Assembly: GCA_964624235.1 (NCBI GenBank)
Contig: CAZUXY010000020.1
Location: 6,751 to 70,750, forward strand
Reading direction: 5' to 3'
DNA length: 64,000 nucleotides
Source of the DNA: CAZUXY01 sp964624235
Lineage (GTDB): Bacteria > Spirochaetota > UBA4802 > UBA5368
Shown: piece after piece, positions 24,642 to 34,401 of the stretch
Position numbering within the stretch: the first letter of the stretch is position 1
Layout: each line of letters opens with the position of its first letter
Translations under genes and position numbers: made by a program
The notes under the pieces: generated by a model
Databases searched by the model: none
What the model saw: only the letters and a program-made list of their open reading frames with translations
What the model was told of the DNA's origin: nothing

Positions 24642-25159
24642 TGGTTAAGCAATATAAAGTTGATGAAGTCGCCAGCCTGATGTCCAGACTGAAGGAAGCC
24701 GGGAATATCATTCTTACCAATTACTCCGGTGTAAAGGTTAAGGATTTAAGTGAACTGAGAAACCGGCTTCGTGAAAAGAATTGTGATTATAAGGTGGTAA
24801 AAAACAATCTATTCAAGAGAGCCCTGAAGGAAAGCGGCGCGATTTCCATTGATGATTATCTCAAGGGTCCCGTTGGCGTAGTCTTTTCCCGGAGTGACCT
24901 GACGGAGGCCGCAAAGGTTTTAAAGGCTTTCAATAAGGATCAGGAGAATTTCACCTTTTCCGTAGGGATCATGGATAATGTGGTATATACTGAAGATCAG
25001 ATAAAGAGAATCGCGGATCTTCCGACTAAAGAAGTATTGCTTGCCCAGACCATGTCGCTCATAAACGGCCCTGCGAGCAAGGTGGCGATCGGGTTAAACC
25101 AGATTATGGCTTCAGTGGCGAGGGCTGTAAAAGCTATTGCAGAAAAAAACGCTCAATAG
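24641..25159 (+). CDS. rplJ: 50S ribosomal protein L10
   Basis: The 172-residue L10 has the rRNA-binding N-terminal domain (LTNYSGVKVKDLSELRNRLRE, YKVVKNNLFKRAL, GPVGVVFS) and a C-terminal helix that carries the L7/L12 dimers. Translation is probably coupled to rplA through the TAATG overlap, which leaves no room for the usual L10-binding leader directly before rplJ. A 169-nt gap separates it from rplL instead. Confidence 0.97.
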   Translation: MVKQYKVDEVASLMSRLKEAGNIILTNYSGVKVKDLSELRNRLREKNCDYKVVKNNLFKRALKESGAISIDDYLKGPVGVVFSRSDLTEAAKVLKAFNKDQENFTFSVGIMDNVVYTEDQIKRIADLPTKEVLLAQTMSLINGPASKVAIGLNQIMASVARAVKAIAEKNAQ

Positions 25160-25328
25160 AGGGTTTTGCTGATATAAGGTAAGGGGTAACAGGGGATATT
25201 GTGATTCCAGAGTGGTCGGCGAAAAGCTGAACGTAGTGTAATTACAAGACTTTCATTTTACCCTTATAGGTTTTTACGGAAATTACCGTATTAACTTGAA
25301 TAACTTCACTAAGTATAAGGAGTAACAA

Positions 25329-25715
25329 ATGGCTAAATTATCAGTTGCAGAATTACTGGATGCGATTTCTTCCCTCACGCTAATAGAAGCGTCTGAGCTT
25401 GTAAAAGCCATGGAAGAGAAATTCGGTATCTCGGCGGCGGCGCCGGTTGCAGTGGCTGCCGCAGGTGCGGCGGGGGCCGGTGCGGCTGAAGCGGCGGAAG
25501 AAAAAACCGAATTTGATGTAATTCTTACCGGTTTCGGTGACAACAAGATCAATGTCATTAAAGAGGTCCGTGCGATAACCGGTCTGGGTCTTAAGGAAGC
25601 GAAAGATCTCGTCGAAGCGGGCGGAAAAGCGGTAAAAGAAAAAGTTTCGAAAGACGAAGCTCAGAAAATCAAGGATCAGCTTACCGCGGCCGGAGCGTCG
25701 GTTGAGATTAAATAA
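25329..25715 (+). CDS. rplL: 50S ribosomal protein L7/L12
   Basis: The 128-residue protein has the L7/L12 plan: an N-terminal dimerisation domain (about 1-33), an Ala/Gly-rich hinge (about 36-57) and the C-terminal factor-binding domain (EFDVILTGFGDNKINVIKEVR, GLGLKEAKDLVE). It is present in several copies on the stalk and recruits translation factors. AAGGAG precedes the start. It has its own 5' gap and is followed by a structured 400-nt region before rpoB, as expected for a gene whose product is needed in excess. Confidence 0.98.
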   Translation: MAKLSVAELLDAISSLTLIEASELVKAMEEKFGISAAAPVAVAAAGAAGAGAAEAAEEKTEFDVILTGFGDNKINVIKEVRAITGLGLKEAKDLVEAGGKAVKEKVSKDEAQKIKDQLTAAGASVEIK

Positions 25716-26115
25716 TCGGGTGAGCAAAAACGCAACTTATAAAGATCGAAAACAACTCATTTTGTGACAATAGGTTTGGTTGCCTGGCAGTCAAACCTAT
25801 TGTCGTCTCGGCTTTCCGTTCGGGAAGACTGAAAAGCCGGTTTATGCGGGGGATGAAAAAACTGGGAGACGGAGCAGCGGAAAGCGTCTTCCGTAAGTTT
25901 AGTGATACCGAAAGGCTTATAATGACTCTCACTTTGTCCGGCGTAAATGGATCGCTCCGTATTTCGAAGTGTAACCGAGAGATGACCTTTAGTTGCTATA
26001 CCTGTTTCACAAGAAGCGATGTACTGTGTAATAATAAAGTATTACCGGCCTGATCGTTGTAAAGATTAATAGGCATGCCGGTGCAGATCAAATTTTACCA
26101 GAGGATACTTTATCC
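25716..26115 (+). other. Structured intergenic leader between rplL and rpoB
   Basis: This 400-nt region has no convincing coding sequence. Beyond the strong hairpin at 25766-25804, CGTCTC (25804-25809) can pair with GAGACG (25866-25871), enclosing CGGCTTT (25809-25815) with AAAGCCG (25833-25839). Near the 3' end CCGGC and GCCGG can pair across about 35 nt (from about 26045). The layout resembles the attenuator and RNase-processing region that separates ribosomal protein genes from rpoBC in E. coli, but the sequence is not recognisably the same. Confidence 0.55.
25766..25804 (+). promoter_or_regulatory. Strong hairpin after rplL, candidate attenuator or processing site
   Basis: GACAATAGGTTTG (25766-25778) and CAAACCTATTGTC (25792-25804) are perfect 13-nt inverted copies. 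The 13-nt loop contains a further TGCC/GGCA pairing. No T-run follows, so it is not a standard terminator; RNA processing or partial attenuation between rplL and rpoB is more likely. Confidence 0.7.
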
Positions 26116-29100
26116 ATGCAGAAAGGAAAGAATGTAATAAATTTTGGCAGGATCAACTCTAAAATAGACCTGCCGAACCTCATTGAAGTCCAGTTGCAGT
26201 CATACGAATGGTTCCTCCAGGAAAAGGCCACAGCCTCAAAACGGAAAAAACAGGGACTTCAATCGGTCTTTGAGGAGATCTTTCCCATCGAGAGTCCACA
26301 CGAGGACGTTGTTCTCGAATTTATCGACTATGAAATTGGTTCTGCCAAGTATTCTGAAGTTGAGTGCAAAGAGCGTGATGTCACTTATGCCGCTCCGCTC
26401 AAGGCCACCATCCGGTTGATAAAAAAGGACAGCATGGAAGTCAGGGAACAAACCGTATATATGGGAGATATCCCGCTTATGACGCCCCGGGGAACTTTTA
26501 TAATAAACGGCGCTGAGAGGGTGGTGGTAAACCAGTTGCACCGATCACCCGGTATATTCTTTTTTTATGAAGAAGCCGAGCGGGCGTATAATGTACGAGT
26601 GATACCTGACAGGGGTTCCTGGCTTGAATTTGAAATGGACTCCAAGGGTTATCTGGTTGCCCGCATTGATAGAAAAAAGAAATTCTCCATAACCCTGCTC
26701 ATCAAGGCTCTAGGCTACGAAAACAATGAAGATTTAATCGCGCTTTTCTATGATACCAAAACAGTCAGGTTAAGCAGTGAAGAGGCCTATGAAGCCCTGA
26801 TAGGCAGGAGGGTTGCCAGGGATGTAGTAAGCAAGGATACCGGCGAGGTCATAATCGATGCGGGCGGAAGGATAAACATCGACATTATAGACCGGTTGAG
26901 GGAAGAAAAAATCAAAGAGGTCAAACTCATAGAATTCCCGAATAACAAGGATGATGCCTACCTTTATAATTCACTCGAGAAAGATGAGGCACAGAACGCT
27001 GAGGATGCGTTGCTGAAAATTCATTCACTCATGCGGCCAGGTGAACCTTCCAACATGGAAAACGCGCAGGCCGAGCTAAACCGTCTGTTTTTTAATCCGC
27101 GCACGTACAGTCTGGGATCGGTCGGGCGGTATAAGATCAACAGAAAATTCGGTTTCGATCCCTCGGAATCGACCTCCGACACGCTGACAAAAGATGACAT
27201 AATATCAACGGTAAAATATCTGCTCTATCTTATAGCCGAAGCGGACGGTTACCATGTTGATGATATCGACCACCTGGGAAACAGGAGAGTGAGATCGGTG
27301 GGCGAACTTATCATGAACCAGATTAAAATCGGTTTCCAGAGGATGGAGCGTGTAATAAAAGAAAGGATGACCATTCAGGATCTCGACCTGGTAACACCGC
27401 AGGCCCTTATCAGTATAAAACCAATTACCGCGGTCATTAATGAATTTTTCGGTTCCAGCCAGTTGTCCCAGTTTATGGACCAGACCAATCCGCTGGCTGA
27501 ATTAACACATAAACGACGTCTTAACGCCCTTGGTCCGGGTGGACTGTCGCGGGAAAGGGCGGGATTCGAGGTCAGAGATGTACATCCCTCCCATTATGGA
27601 AGGATGTGTCCCATCGAGACACCGGAAGGCCCGAATATCGGACTCATTGTATCCATGAGCACCTACTCCAGGATCAACGAGTATGGTTTTATGGAAACAC
27701 CCTATAAGAAAGTGGAGAAAGGCAAACTGACGGATAAAATCGAATACCTCACCGCCGATGAAGAGGATAAATATTTTATCGCTCAGGCGAATGCCAGGGT
27801 CGATGATTCCGGGAACTTTTACAGAAGTCTGATACCGTGCAGAAACCGCGGCAACTTCCCTTACAAGAAGCCCAATGAAATTCAGTATATGGACGTTTCT
27901 CCCTCCCAGATTTTTTCGGTTTCTACCTGCCTGATCCCCTTTCTGGAGCATGATGACGCGAACCGCGCACTTATGGGATCCAACATGCAGAGGCAGGCGG
28001 TTCCGTTGCTTACCTCGGAATCACCTCTGGTGGGTACCGGTATTGAATCTGCGGCGGCCTACGATTCGGGGGTGCTGTGCATCGCTGCACGTTCGGGAGA
28101 GGTGACATATGCGGATTCCCGTACGATTAAAATCAAGACCAGTAACGGAGAAACAGACGAATATCCGCTGCTCAAGTTCAAGAGGACCAACCAGGGCAGC
28201 TGTTTCAATCAGACACCCATTGTTACGGCGGGACAAAAAATCAAGGCGGGGGATGTACTGGCCGACGGACCTGCGACTGATTTCGGACGCATGGCACTGG
28301 GTAAGAACGTGCTGGTGGCATTCATGCCATGGATGGGATATAACTTCGAAGACGCCATACTCATCTCTGAAAGGCTTGTGAAAGACGACACTTTTACTTC
28401 AGTGCATGTCGAGCAGTTTGAAATTGAAGCCCGCGAAACAAAACTGGGCCGCGAGGTTATTACCCGCGATATTCCCAATCTGAGTGAAAAGGCTTTCAGA
28501 GATCTGGACGCCGACGGCGTGGTAAGGGTAGGGGCGTATGTGACCCCTGACGATATACTGGTAGGCAAGGTAACGCCTAAAGGCGAACAGGACCTGACGC
28601 CGGAGTACAAACTGCTCCACTCGATATTCGGCGAAAAGGCCCGAGAAGTAAGGGATACATCGCTCCGTGTTCCCAACGGTATAGAAGGTATCATTCTTGA
28701 TGTGAAGCGGTTCTCCAGGGAGAACGGTGATGAACTGGCTCCCGGAGTGGAAGAACTTGTTAAGGTATATGTTGCGACAAAACGTAAAATATCCGTTGGG
28801 GATAAGATGGCTGGACGACATGGGAATAAAGGTGTCATATCCAGGGTAGTCCCCGAATATGACATGCCTTTCCTTCCCGACGGTACGCCGGTTGATATAG
28901 TGCTCAATCCTCTTTCCGTTCCTTCCCGTATGAACCTGGGACAGCTGCTTGAGACGGAACTGGGGTGGGCGGCGCAGGAACTCGGTCTGATGATTGAAAC
29001 ACCGATTTTCGACGGTGCCACCGAGGCGGATATCAGGGACTATATGAAAAAAGCGGGCCTGCCTGAGGATTCAAAACAGGTGCTGCTGGACGGAAGGACC

Positions 29101-29565
29101 GGGGAACCCTTTGAGAACCGTGTCATGGTGGGCCAAATATACATGATGAAACTGGCTCATATGGTGGATGATAAGATCCATGCTCGTTCTACAGGACCTT
29201 ACTCGCTTGTTACACAGCAGCCTCTGGGAGGAAAAGCACAGTTCGGAGGCCAGCGGCTGGGTGAAATGGAGGTCTGGGCACTGGAAGCTTACGGGGCTGC
29301 CTATACCCTCCAGGAGTTGCTGACGGTAAAATCCGATGACATGCTCGGCAGGGCGAGAATATATGAAGCGATTGTTAAAGGTATTAATACCACGACACCC
29401 GGAATTCCTGAATCTTTCAATGTTCTTATCCAGGAACTCCGTGGACTCGCTCTGGATGTCAAGATTTACGATGAAAAAGAAAACGAGATCAGCCTGTCTG
29501 AATGGAGCGAAGGATTCACCAAGCCGAAGAGGAAGATCAAGATCGATACCCTGCAGAACATTTAG
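26116..29565 (+). CDS. rpoB: DNA-directed RNA polymerase subunit beta
   Basis: The 1149-residue beta subunit is complete, from the N-terminal FGRINSKIDLPNLIEVQLQSYEWF to the C-terminal switch region (YSLVTQQPLGGKAQFGGQRLGEMEVWALEAYGA). The rifampicin-pocket segment GSSQLSQFMDQTNPLAELTH is conserved except that KRRLNALG has Asn470 where E. coli has Ser531. The catalytic-core segments around KVTPKGE and KMAGRHGNKGVIS are intact. No large lineage insertions are evident. It follows the structured leader and precedes rpoC by 56 nt. Confidence 0.99.
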   Translation: MQKGKNVINFGRINSKIDLPNLIEVQLQSYEWFLQEKATASKRKKQGLQSVFEEIFPIESPHEDVVLEFIDYEIGSAKYSEVECKERDVTYAAPLKATIRLIKKDSMEVREQTVYMGDIPLMTPRGTFIINGAERVVVNQLHRSPGIFFFYEEAERAYNVRVIPDRGSWLEFEMDSKGYLVARIDRKKKFSITLLIKALGYENNEDLIALFYDTKTVRLSSEEAYEALIGRRVARDVVSKDTGEVIIDAGGRINIDIIDRLREEKIKEVKLIEFPNNKDDAYLYNSLEKDEAQNAEDALLKIHSLMRPGEPSNMENAQAELNRLFFNPRTYSLGSVGRYKINRKFGFDPSESTSDTLTKDDIISTVKYLLYLIAEADGYHVDDIDHLGNRRVRSVGELIMNQIKIGFQRMERVIKERMTIQDLDLVTPQALISIKPITAVINEFFGSSQLSQFMDQTNPLAELTHKRRLNALGPGGLSRERAGFEVRDVHPSHYGRMCPIETPEGPNIGLIVSMSTYSRINEYGFMETPYKKVEKGKLTDKIEYLTADEEDKYFIAQANARVDDSGNFYRSLIPCRNRGNFPYKKPNEIQYMDVSPSQIFSVSTCLIPFLEHDDANRALMGSNMQRQAVPLLTSESPLVGTGIESAAAYDSGVLCIAARSGEVTYADSRTIKIKTSNGETDEYPLLKFKRTNQGSCFNQTPIVTAGQKIKAGDVLADGPATDFGRMALGKNVLVAFMPWMGYNFEDAILISERLVKDDTFTSVHVEQFEIEARETKLGREVITRDIPNLSEKAFRDLDADGVVRVGAYVTPDDILVGKVTPKGEQDLTPEYKLLHSIFGEKAREVRDTSLRVPNGIEGIILDVKRFSRENGDELAPGVEELVKVYVATKRKISVGDKMAGRHGNKGVISRVVPEYDMPFLPDGTPVDIVLNPLSVPSRMNLGQLLETELGWAAQELGLMIETPIFDGATEADIRDYMKKAGLPEDSKQVLLDGRTGEPFENRVMVGQIYMMKLAHMVDDKIHARSTGPYSLVTQQPLGGKAQFGGQRLGEMEVWALEAYGAAYTLQELLTVKSDDMLGRARIYEAIVKGINTTTPGIPESFNVLIQELRGLALDVKIYDEKENEISLSEWSEGFTKPKRKIKIDTLQNI

Positions 29566-29621
29566 GGTACCGGATGTTCCGGTTGGATGTTAATTTCAAT
29601 TGAAAAAATGAAGGGACAATC

Positions 29622-32600
29622 ATGAGGGATTTTAACGATTTTAATTCGATTCAGATAAAAATTGCGTCCCCCGATATGATCAGGGAATGGTCGTACGGTG
29701 AAGTTAAGAAACCCGAAACCATTAATTACCGTACCCTTAAGCCTGAAAGGGACGGCCTTTTCTGCGAGAGGATCTTCGGCACTACCAAGGAATGGGAGTG
29801 CTACTGCGGTAAGTTTAAATCGATCCGTTACAAGGGTGTCGTTTGTGACCGTTGCGGTGTCGAGGTCACGCACTATAAGGTGAGAAGGGAAAGGGGCGGA
29901 CATATCGAACTGGCGTGCCCTGTTGCACATATCTGGTATTACCGTTCGGTACCTTCACGCATGGGCTTACTGCTGAACCTGACGGTTAACGCATTAAAAT
30001 CCATACTGTACTATGAAAAATACATCGTGATAGAACCAGGCGAAGCTGAAGCCGAGAACGTCAAGAAACTGGATATTCTCGATGAGGAAAGCTTCAATTT
30101 ATATTATGAAAAATACGGCGACACCTTCATCGCCGATATGGGCGCATCAGCGGTGAAAGAACTGCTCATGAGGATAGATCTCGATGAAGAGTCGAAACTT
30201 CTCAGGGCGGAAATCCTCAACAAGGAAACCAAAGTCGACAAGAAGCTCATAAAACGCCTGGAGATCATTGAGGCTTTCAGGGATTCAGGGAACAAGCCGG
30301 ATTGGATGATACTCGACGTTATTCCCGTAATACCGCCGGAACTGCGTCCCATGGTGCAACTGGACGGCGGCAGGTTCGCAACCTCGGATTTAAACGACCT
30401 CTATCGCCGTGTGATCAACCGGAACAACCGTCTCAAACGACTCCTTATGCTCAGGGCTCCTGAAATTATTGTACGCAATGAGAAGAGGATGCTGCAGGAA
30501 TCGGTCGACGCGCTTTTTGACAACAGCCGCAGAAAGAGGGCAGTGAAAGGAAAAGGCAACAGACCATTAAAATCACTCTCAGATATGCTCAAGGGGAAAC
30601 AGGGCCGGTTCCGGCAGAACCTGCTGGGCAAACGTGTCGATTATTCCGGGCGTTCGGTTATCGTGATCGGTCCTGAACTCAAACTATACCAGTGCGGTCT
30701 TCCCAAAAAGATGGCGGTCGAGCTGTTCAAACCCTTCATCATGAAGCGTCTGGTAGACAAGGATTATGTTCAGAATATCAAATCTGCAAAAAAGATGGTG
30801 GAAAATGAAAGGCCTGAAGTATGGGAGGTTCTCGAGGAGGTCATCGCGGAACATCCGGTCCTTCTGAACCGTGCGCCGACACTCCATCGACTGGGCATTC
30901 AGGCCTTCGAACCGGTTCTGGTTGAGGGTAAAGCAATACGGCTGCATCCGCTGGTATGTCACGCGTATAACGCCGACTTTGACGGTGATCAGATGGCGGT
31001 CCATGTGCCGTTGTCCCCGAGAGCGCAGCTTGAATGCTGGACACTGATGCTTTCGGCGAACAACCTGTTGTCTCCCGCAAACGGTCAGCCTATAGTAACG
31101 CCTACACAGGATATCGTACTCGGTATTTATTACCTTACCTCGGAAATAAGGAACGGAGCCGGTGAGGGCAAATATTTTGACGATGAAGACGAGCTTATGA
31201 GGGTGGTAGACTGCGATTGGGTGAATATCAGGTCTAAAATCAAATTTCTCATGGATGGCGAGTTCATTGAAACCACCCCAGGACGAATTATATTCAACAA
31301 GCTGATTCCTGAAGATATGCGTTTTCGCAATGAGGTGGTTAACGACAAGAGACTTTCAAAGATAATCTCCGAGATATTCCAGAAATATGGTTCCACCGCC
31401 ACTGTAAAGGTCCTCGATGATATTAAAGAAGCCGGATACAAATACGCCACCCTCTTTGCTCCGACCATAAGCGTATCCGATATCGTCGTGCCGGGAGTAA
31501 AGCGTGAAATTATTGCTGAAGCCGATAAAAAGGTGGAAGAGATTGAGAATGAGTACCGCATGGGATACATAACCAACGAAGAACGGTACAACAGGGTGAT
31601 CAACGTATGGACCAATACCAACGAGGAAATCGCCGATAAAATGTTCGAAGAACTCTCCGGGAACCAGAGCGGTGATAACCCCGTTTACCTTATGGCCCAG
31701 TCAGGCGCTCGGGGTAGCAAACAGCAGATACGTCAGCTGGCCGGAATGCGCGGACTTATGGCGAAACCGAGCGGAGAAATCATCGATGTTCCCATCCGGG
31801 CGAATTTCCGTGAAGGTCTAACGGTGCTGGAATATTTCATTTCCACCAACGGGGCGAGAAAAGGTCTGGCGGACACCGCGCTCAAAACCGCCGATGCCGG
31901 TTATTTGACCCGGCGTCTGGTAGACATTGCCCAGGATGTAGTAATCACGACGGAGGACTGCGGAACGACTATCGGTATTGATGTGGTTCCCATAAAGGAG
32001 GGTGACGAGATTATAGAATCCCTCGGTCAGAGAGCGCTTGGCAGGTCGTTGCTTTACGACCTGATCAATCCCATAAACGGAGAAGTTATCTGCAATGCTG
32101 ATGAAATCGTAACCGATGAAGTATCGGAAAAAATAGATGAATTAAGCTTTGACTCCATAGAAATCCGTTCGGTGCTTACCTGTGACGCGCGACATGGTGT
32201 TTGCGCGAAATGCTACGGACGAAACCTCGCTACCGCAACAGGGGTGAATATCGGAGAGGCCGTGGGCATAATAGCGGCCCAGTCCATTGGCCAGCCAGGT
32301 ACCCAGCTTACCATGCGTACCTTTCATATAGGAGGGATCGCGTCACGGTCAGTAGAGGAAAGCGATATTCGCCTGAATTACCCGGTTTTCCTGAAAGATC
32401 TGACGTTCAGGACCATTAAAACCGAAGACAAGAAGATCATTTCGGTCAGGAGGGGATACCTGGTAGTCCAGAGGGTGATCGAGGATATTACCCTCAAAGG
32501 CGAAATGGAATTGAAAATTAAAGAAGCCGAGAAGGTATATGCCGGTCAACTCATCGGAAAAAACAAGGAGACCAAAGAAGAACTTAAAGCGAAGAGTGCA

Positions 32601-33821
32601 GGTATTCTCAAGCAGGAGAAGAAAAGGGTGTATATTCTCGGCGATCCTCATTCCATCCCGATAAATGTAGGAACCGAAATATACGCGAAAGAGGGAAAAT
32701 TTTACGACCGCAATGAGGTTCTGGCGTCATTTGACCCCTGGCTCGAACCGATTATATCCGAATCCTCAGGAAAAGTTGATTTCGTTGATATTGAGATCAA
32801 CAAGAGCCTTCGGGAAGAGATGGACCATCTCACCGGCAATATGAAGAGAATCATTGTTGAGTATAAAACGGAGAAACTGCAGCCGAGGATAGATATTTAT
32901 CCTTCTTCAGGGGAACCGACGACGTACCTTATGCCCAAAGGCGCTCACCTTATGGTAAATTCCGGAGAGTCGGTTAAAGCGGGTGCGATTCTGGCCAAGA
33001 TCCCCAGGGAAGTCGAAAAAACCAAAGACATTACCGGAGGTCTACCAAGGGTAGCCGAGCTTTTCGAGGCCCGTACACCGAAAGATGCCGCCACCCTTTC
33101 AGAGCTTGACGGAAAAGTGACCATAGGAGATACCTCTAAAAACCGAAGAAAAATCATCATAACCGGTGAGGACGGAGTCCAGAAGGAATATACCATACCT
33201 GCGTCCAAGTTCCTCAGGGTTCAGGACAGCGACTGGATCAATAAAGGAGAAAAGATCGATGACGGTCCTATCGATCCTCATGATATACTGAAGATAAAGG
33301 GACCTCGGGAATTGCAGAAATTCCTGGTCAATGAAATTCAGGGTGTTTATCGTCTGCAGGGAGTTGCGATAAATGATAAACATATAGAAATCATCGTGAG
33401 ACAGATGCTTCGAAAAGTCAAGATTAGCGAGCCGGGAGATACGTCTTTCGTTGTGGAGCAGATCATCGATAAATTTGATTTCATCGATGAAAACCAGCGG
33501 GTCATCGATGAGGGGGGAAAACCCTCCACCGCTATGCCTGTACTCATGGGCATTACCAAGGCCGCGCTTAATACCGAGTCTTTCATCTCTGCCGCTTCTT
33601 TCCAGGAGACCACACGTGTTCTTACCGACGCGGCGATCAAAGGGAAAGTCGATCAGTTACGGGGTTTGAAGGAGAATGTGATTATAGGACACCTGATTCC
33701 CGCAGGTACCGGGGTCAGGGAATACCGGAAAGTCGATGTGTATCAGGATGTTGAAGGCGATCTGGAGGGTGTAGCACCTGAAAAGAAGATTGATGCTGAA
33801 GAAGTTATTGTGGATCAGTAA
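29622..33821 (+). CDS. rpoC: DNA-directed RNA polymerase subunit beta'
   Basis: The 1399-residue subunit carries the catalytic magnesium loop NADFDGDQMAVH (Asp452, Asp454 and Asp456). The N-terminal zinc ribbon is at about 60-80 (CYCGKF then VCDRCGVEV), the second zinc site is CDARHGVCAKCYGRN, and the bridge helix and trigger loop lie around GLADTALKTADAGYLTRRLVD and TMRTFHIGG. The C-terminal region ends with an acidic tail. The length and order match spirochaete-type beta' without the long E. coli insertion. A promoter-like element for rpsL begins just after the stop. Confidence 0.99.
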   Translation: MRDFNDFNSIQIKIASPDMIREWSYGEVKKPETINYRTLKPERDGLFCERIFGTTKEWECYCGKFKSIRYKGVVCDRCGVEVTHYKVRRERGGHIELACPVAHIWYYRSVPSRMGLLLNLTVNALKSILYYEKYIVIEPGEAEAENVKKLDILDEESFNLYYEKYGDTFIADMGASAVKELLMRIDLDEESKLLRAEILNKETKVDKKLIKRLEIIEAFRDSGNKPDWMILDVIPVIPPELRPMVQLDGGRFATSDLNDLYRRVINRNNRLKRLLMLRAPEIIVRNEKRMLQESVDALFDNSRRKRAVKGKGNRPLKSLSDMLKGKQGRFRQNLLGKRVDYSGRSVIVIGPELKLYQCGLPKKMAVELFKPFIMKRLVDKDYVQNIKSAKKMVENERPEVWEVLEEVIAEHPVLLNRAPTLHRLGIQAFEPVLVEGKAIRLHPLVCHAYNADFDGDQMAVHVPLSPRAQLECWTLMLSANNLLSPANGQPIVTPTQDIVLGIYYLTSEIRNGAGEGKYFDDEDELMRVVDCDWVNIRSKIKFLMDGEFIETTPGRIIFNKLIPEDMRFRNEVVNDKRLSKIISEIFQKYGSTATVKVLDDIKEAGYKYATLFAPTISVSDIVVPGVKREIIAEADKKVEEIENEYRMGYITNEERYNRVINVWTNTNEEIADKMFEELSGNQSGDNPVYLMAQSGARGSKQQIRQLAGMRGLMAKPSGEIIDVPIRANFREGLTVLEYFISTNGARKGLADTALKTADAGYLTRRLVDIAQDVVITTEDCGTTIGIDVVPIKEGDEIIESLGQRALGRSLLYDLINPINGEVICNADEIVTDEVSEKIDELSFDSIEIRSVLTCDARHGVCAKCYGRNLATATGVNIGEAVGIIAAQSIGQPGTQLTMRTFHIGGIASRSVEESDIRLNYPVFLKDLTFRTIKTEDKKIISVRRGYLVVQRVIEDITLKGEMELKIKEAEKVYAGQLIGKNKETKEELKAKSAGILKQEKKRVYILGDPHSIPINVGTEIYAKEGKFYDRNEVLASFDPWLEPIISESSGKVDFVDIEINKSLREEMDHLTGNMKRIIVEYKTEKLQPRIDIYPSSGEPTTYLMPKGAHLMVNSGESVKAGAILAKIPREVEKTKDITGGLPRVAELFEARTPKDAATLSELDGKVTIGDTSKNRRKIIITGEDGVQKEYTIPASKFLRVQDSDWINKGEKIDDGPIDPHDILKIKGPRELQKFLVNEIQGVYRLQGVAINDKHIEIIVRQMLRKVKISEPGDTSFVVEQIIDKFDFIDENQRVIDEGGKPSTAMPVLMGITKAALNTESFISAASFQETTRVLTDAAIKGKVDQLRGLKENVIIGHLIPAGTGVREYRKVDVYQDVEGDLEGVAPEKKIDAEEVIVDQ

Positions 33822-33827
33822 AAATTC

Positions 33828-33855
33828 TTGACAAAAAAGTGGTGAAAATTAGAGA
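33828..33855 (+). promoter_or_regulatory. Candidate promoter of rpsL-rpsG-fusA
   Basis: TTGACA (33828-33833) stands seven bases after the rpoC stop. With 16 nt spacing the -10 would be TAGAGA (33850-33855), a weak match. The leader to rpsL would be about 115 nt. Confidence 0.4.
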
Positions 33856-33976
33856 GTTAAACTTCCTTTTCGGAAATCCCATGACTCCTGGCGTGTTTAT
33901 CGACTAAACTGCCGTTATGCCGATCAGGATGTGAATACAGCAATACCAGTGAATTATTTATTCAGAGGATAAAGGA

Positions 33977-34351
33977 ATGCCGACAATAAATCAGTTGATT
34001 CGTCTTGGAAGGGAGAAGAAAAGGAAAAAGTCGAAATCTCCCGCTCTTACCAACTGTCCGCAGAAAAGAGGTGTGTGTACCAGGGTGATGACGGTTACAC
34101 CTAAAAAGCCCAATTCCGCATTAAGGAAAGTGGCGAGGGTCAGATTGACCAACGGTATTGAAGTTACCGCTTATATTCCGGGAATTGGGCACAACCTTCA
34201 GGAGCACTCGGCCGTTCTGGTGAGAGGGGGCAGGGTGAAGGACCTTCCGGGTGTGCGTTATCATATAGTACGTGGGACCCTTGACGCCATGGGAGTTGAG
34301 GACCGTAAAAAAGGACGGTCAAAATACGGATCTAAAAGGCCGAAAGCTTAA
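33977..34351 (+). CDS. rpsL: 30S ribosomal protein S12
   Basis: The 124-residue S12 contains CPQKRGVCTRVMTVTPKKPNSALRK and the loop RGGRVKDLPGVRYH. These are the two lysine-bearing stretches where streptomycin-resistance changes arise in other bacteria, and both lysines are the sensitive type. S12 lies at the decoding centre. An AGAGGAT ribosome site precedes the start. rpsG follows after 50 nt. Confidence 0.99.
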   Translation: MPTINQLIRLGREKKRKKSKSPALTNCPQKRGVCTRVMTVTPKKPNSALRKVARVRLTNGIEVTAYIPGIGHNLQEHSAVLVRGGRVKDLPGVRYHIVRGTLDAMGVEDRKKGRSKYGSKRPKA

Positions 34352-34401
34352 CAAAAATTACATGTAAAGGTTATACTGTTACAGTTATAAAAGAGGAAGC
34401 G

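Noticed and set aside
25174..25269. Long-range TATAAGG/CCTTATA pairing between rplJ and rplL as an L10 regulatory site
   Set aside because: Seven pairs over about 90 nt can arise by chance and the L10-type kink-turn was not seen.
25844..26053. 69-codon plus-strand frame between rplL and rpoB that could be a leader peptide
   Set aside because: It runs through the paired arms of the structured RNA and its sequence looks random; a structured leader explains the region better.
28209..29021. Long (270-codon) frame antisense to rpoB
   Set aside because: It is rich in Ser, Pro and Arg as expected for the reverse of a conserved gene, with no start signal.
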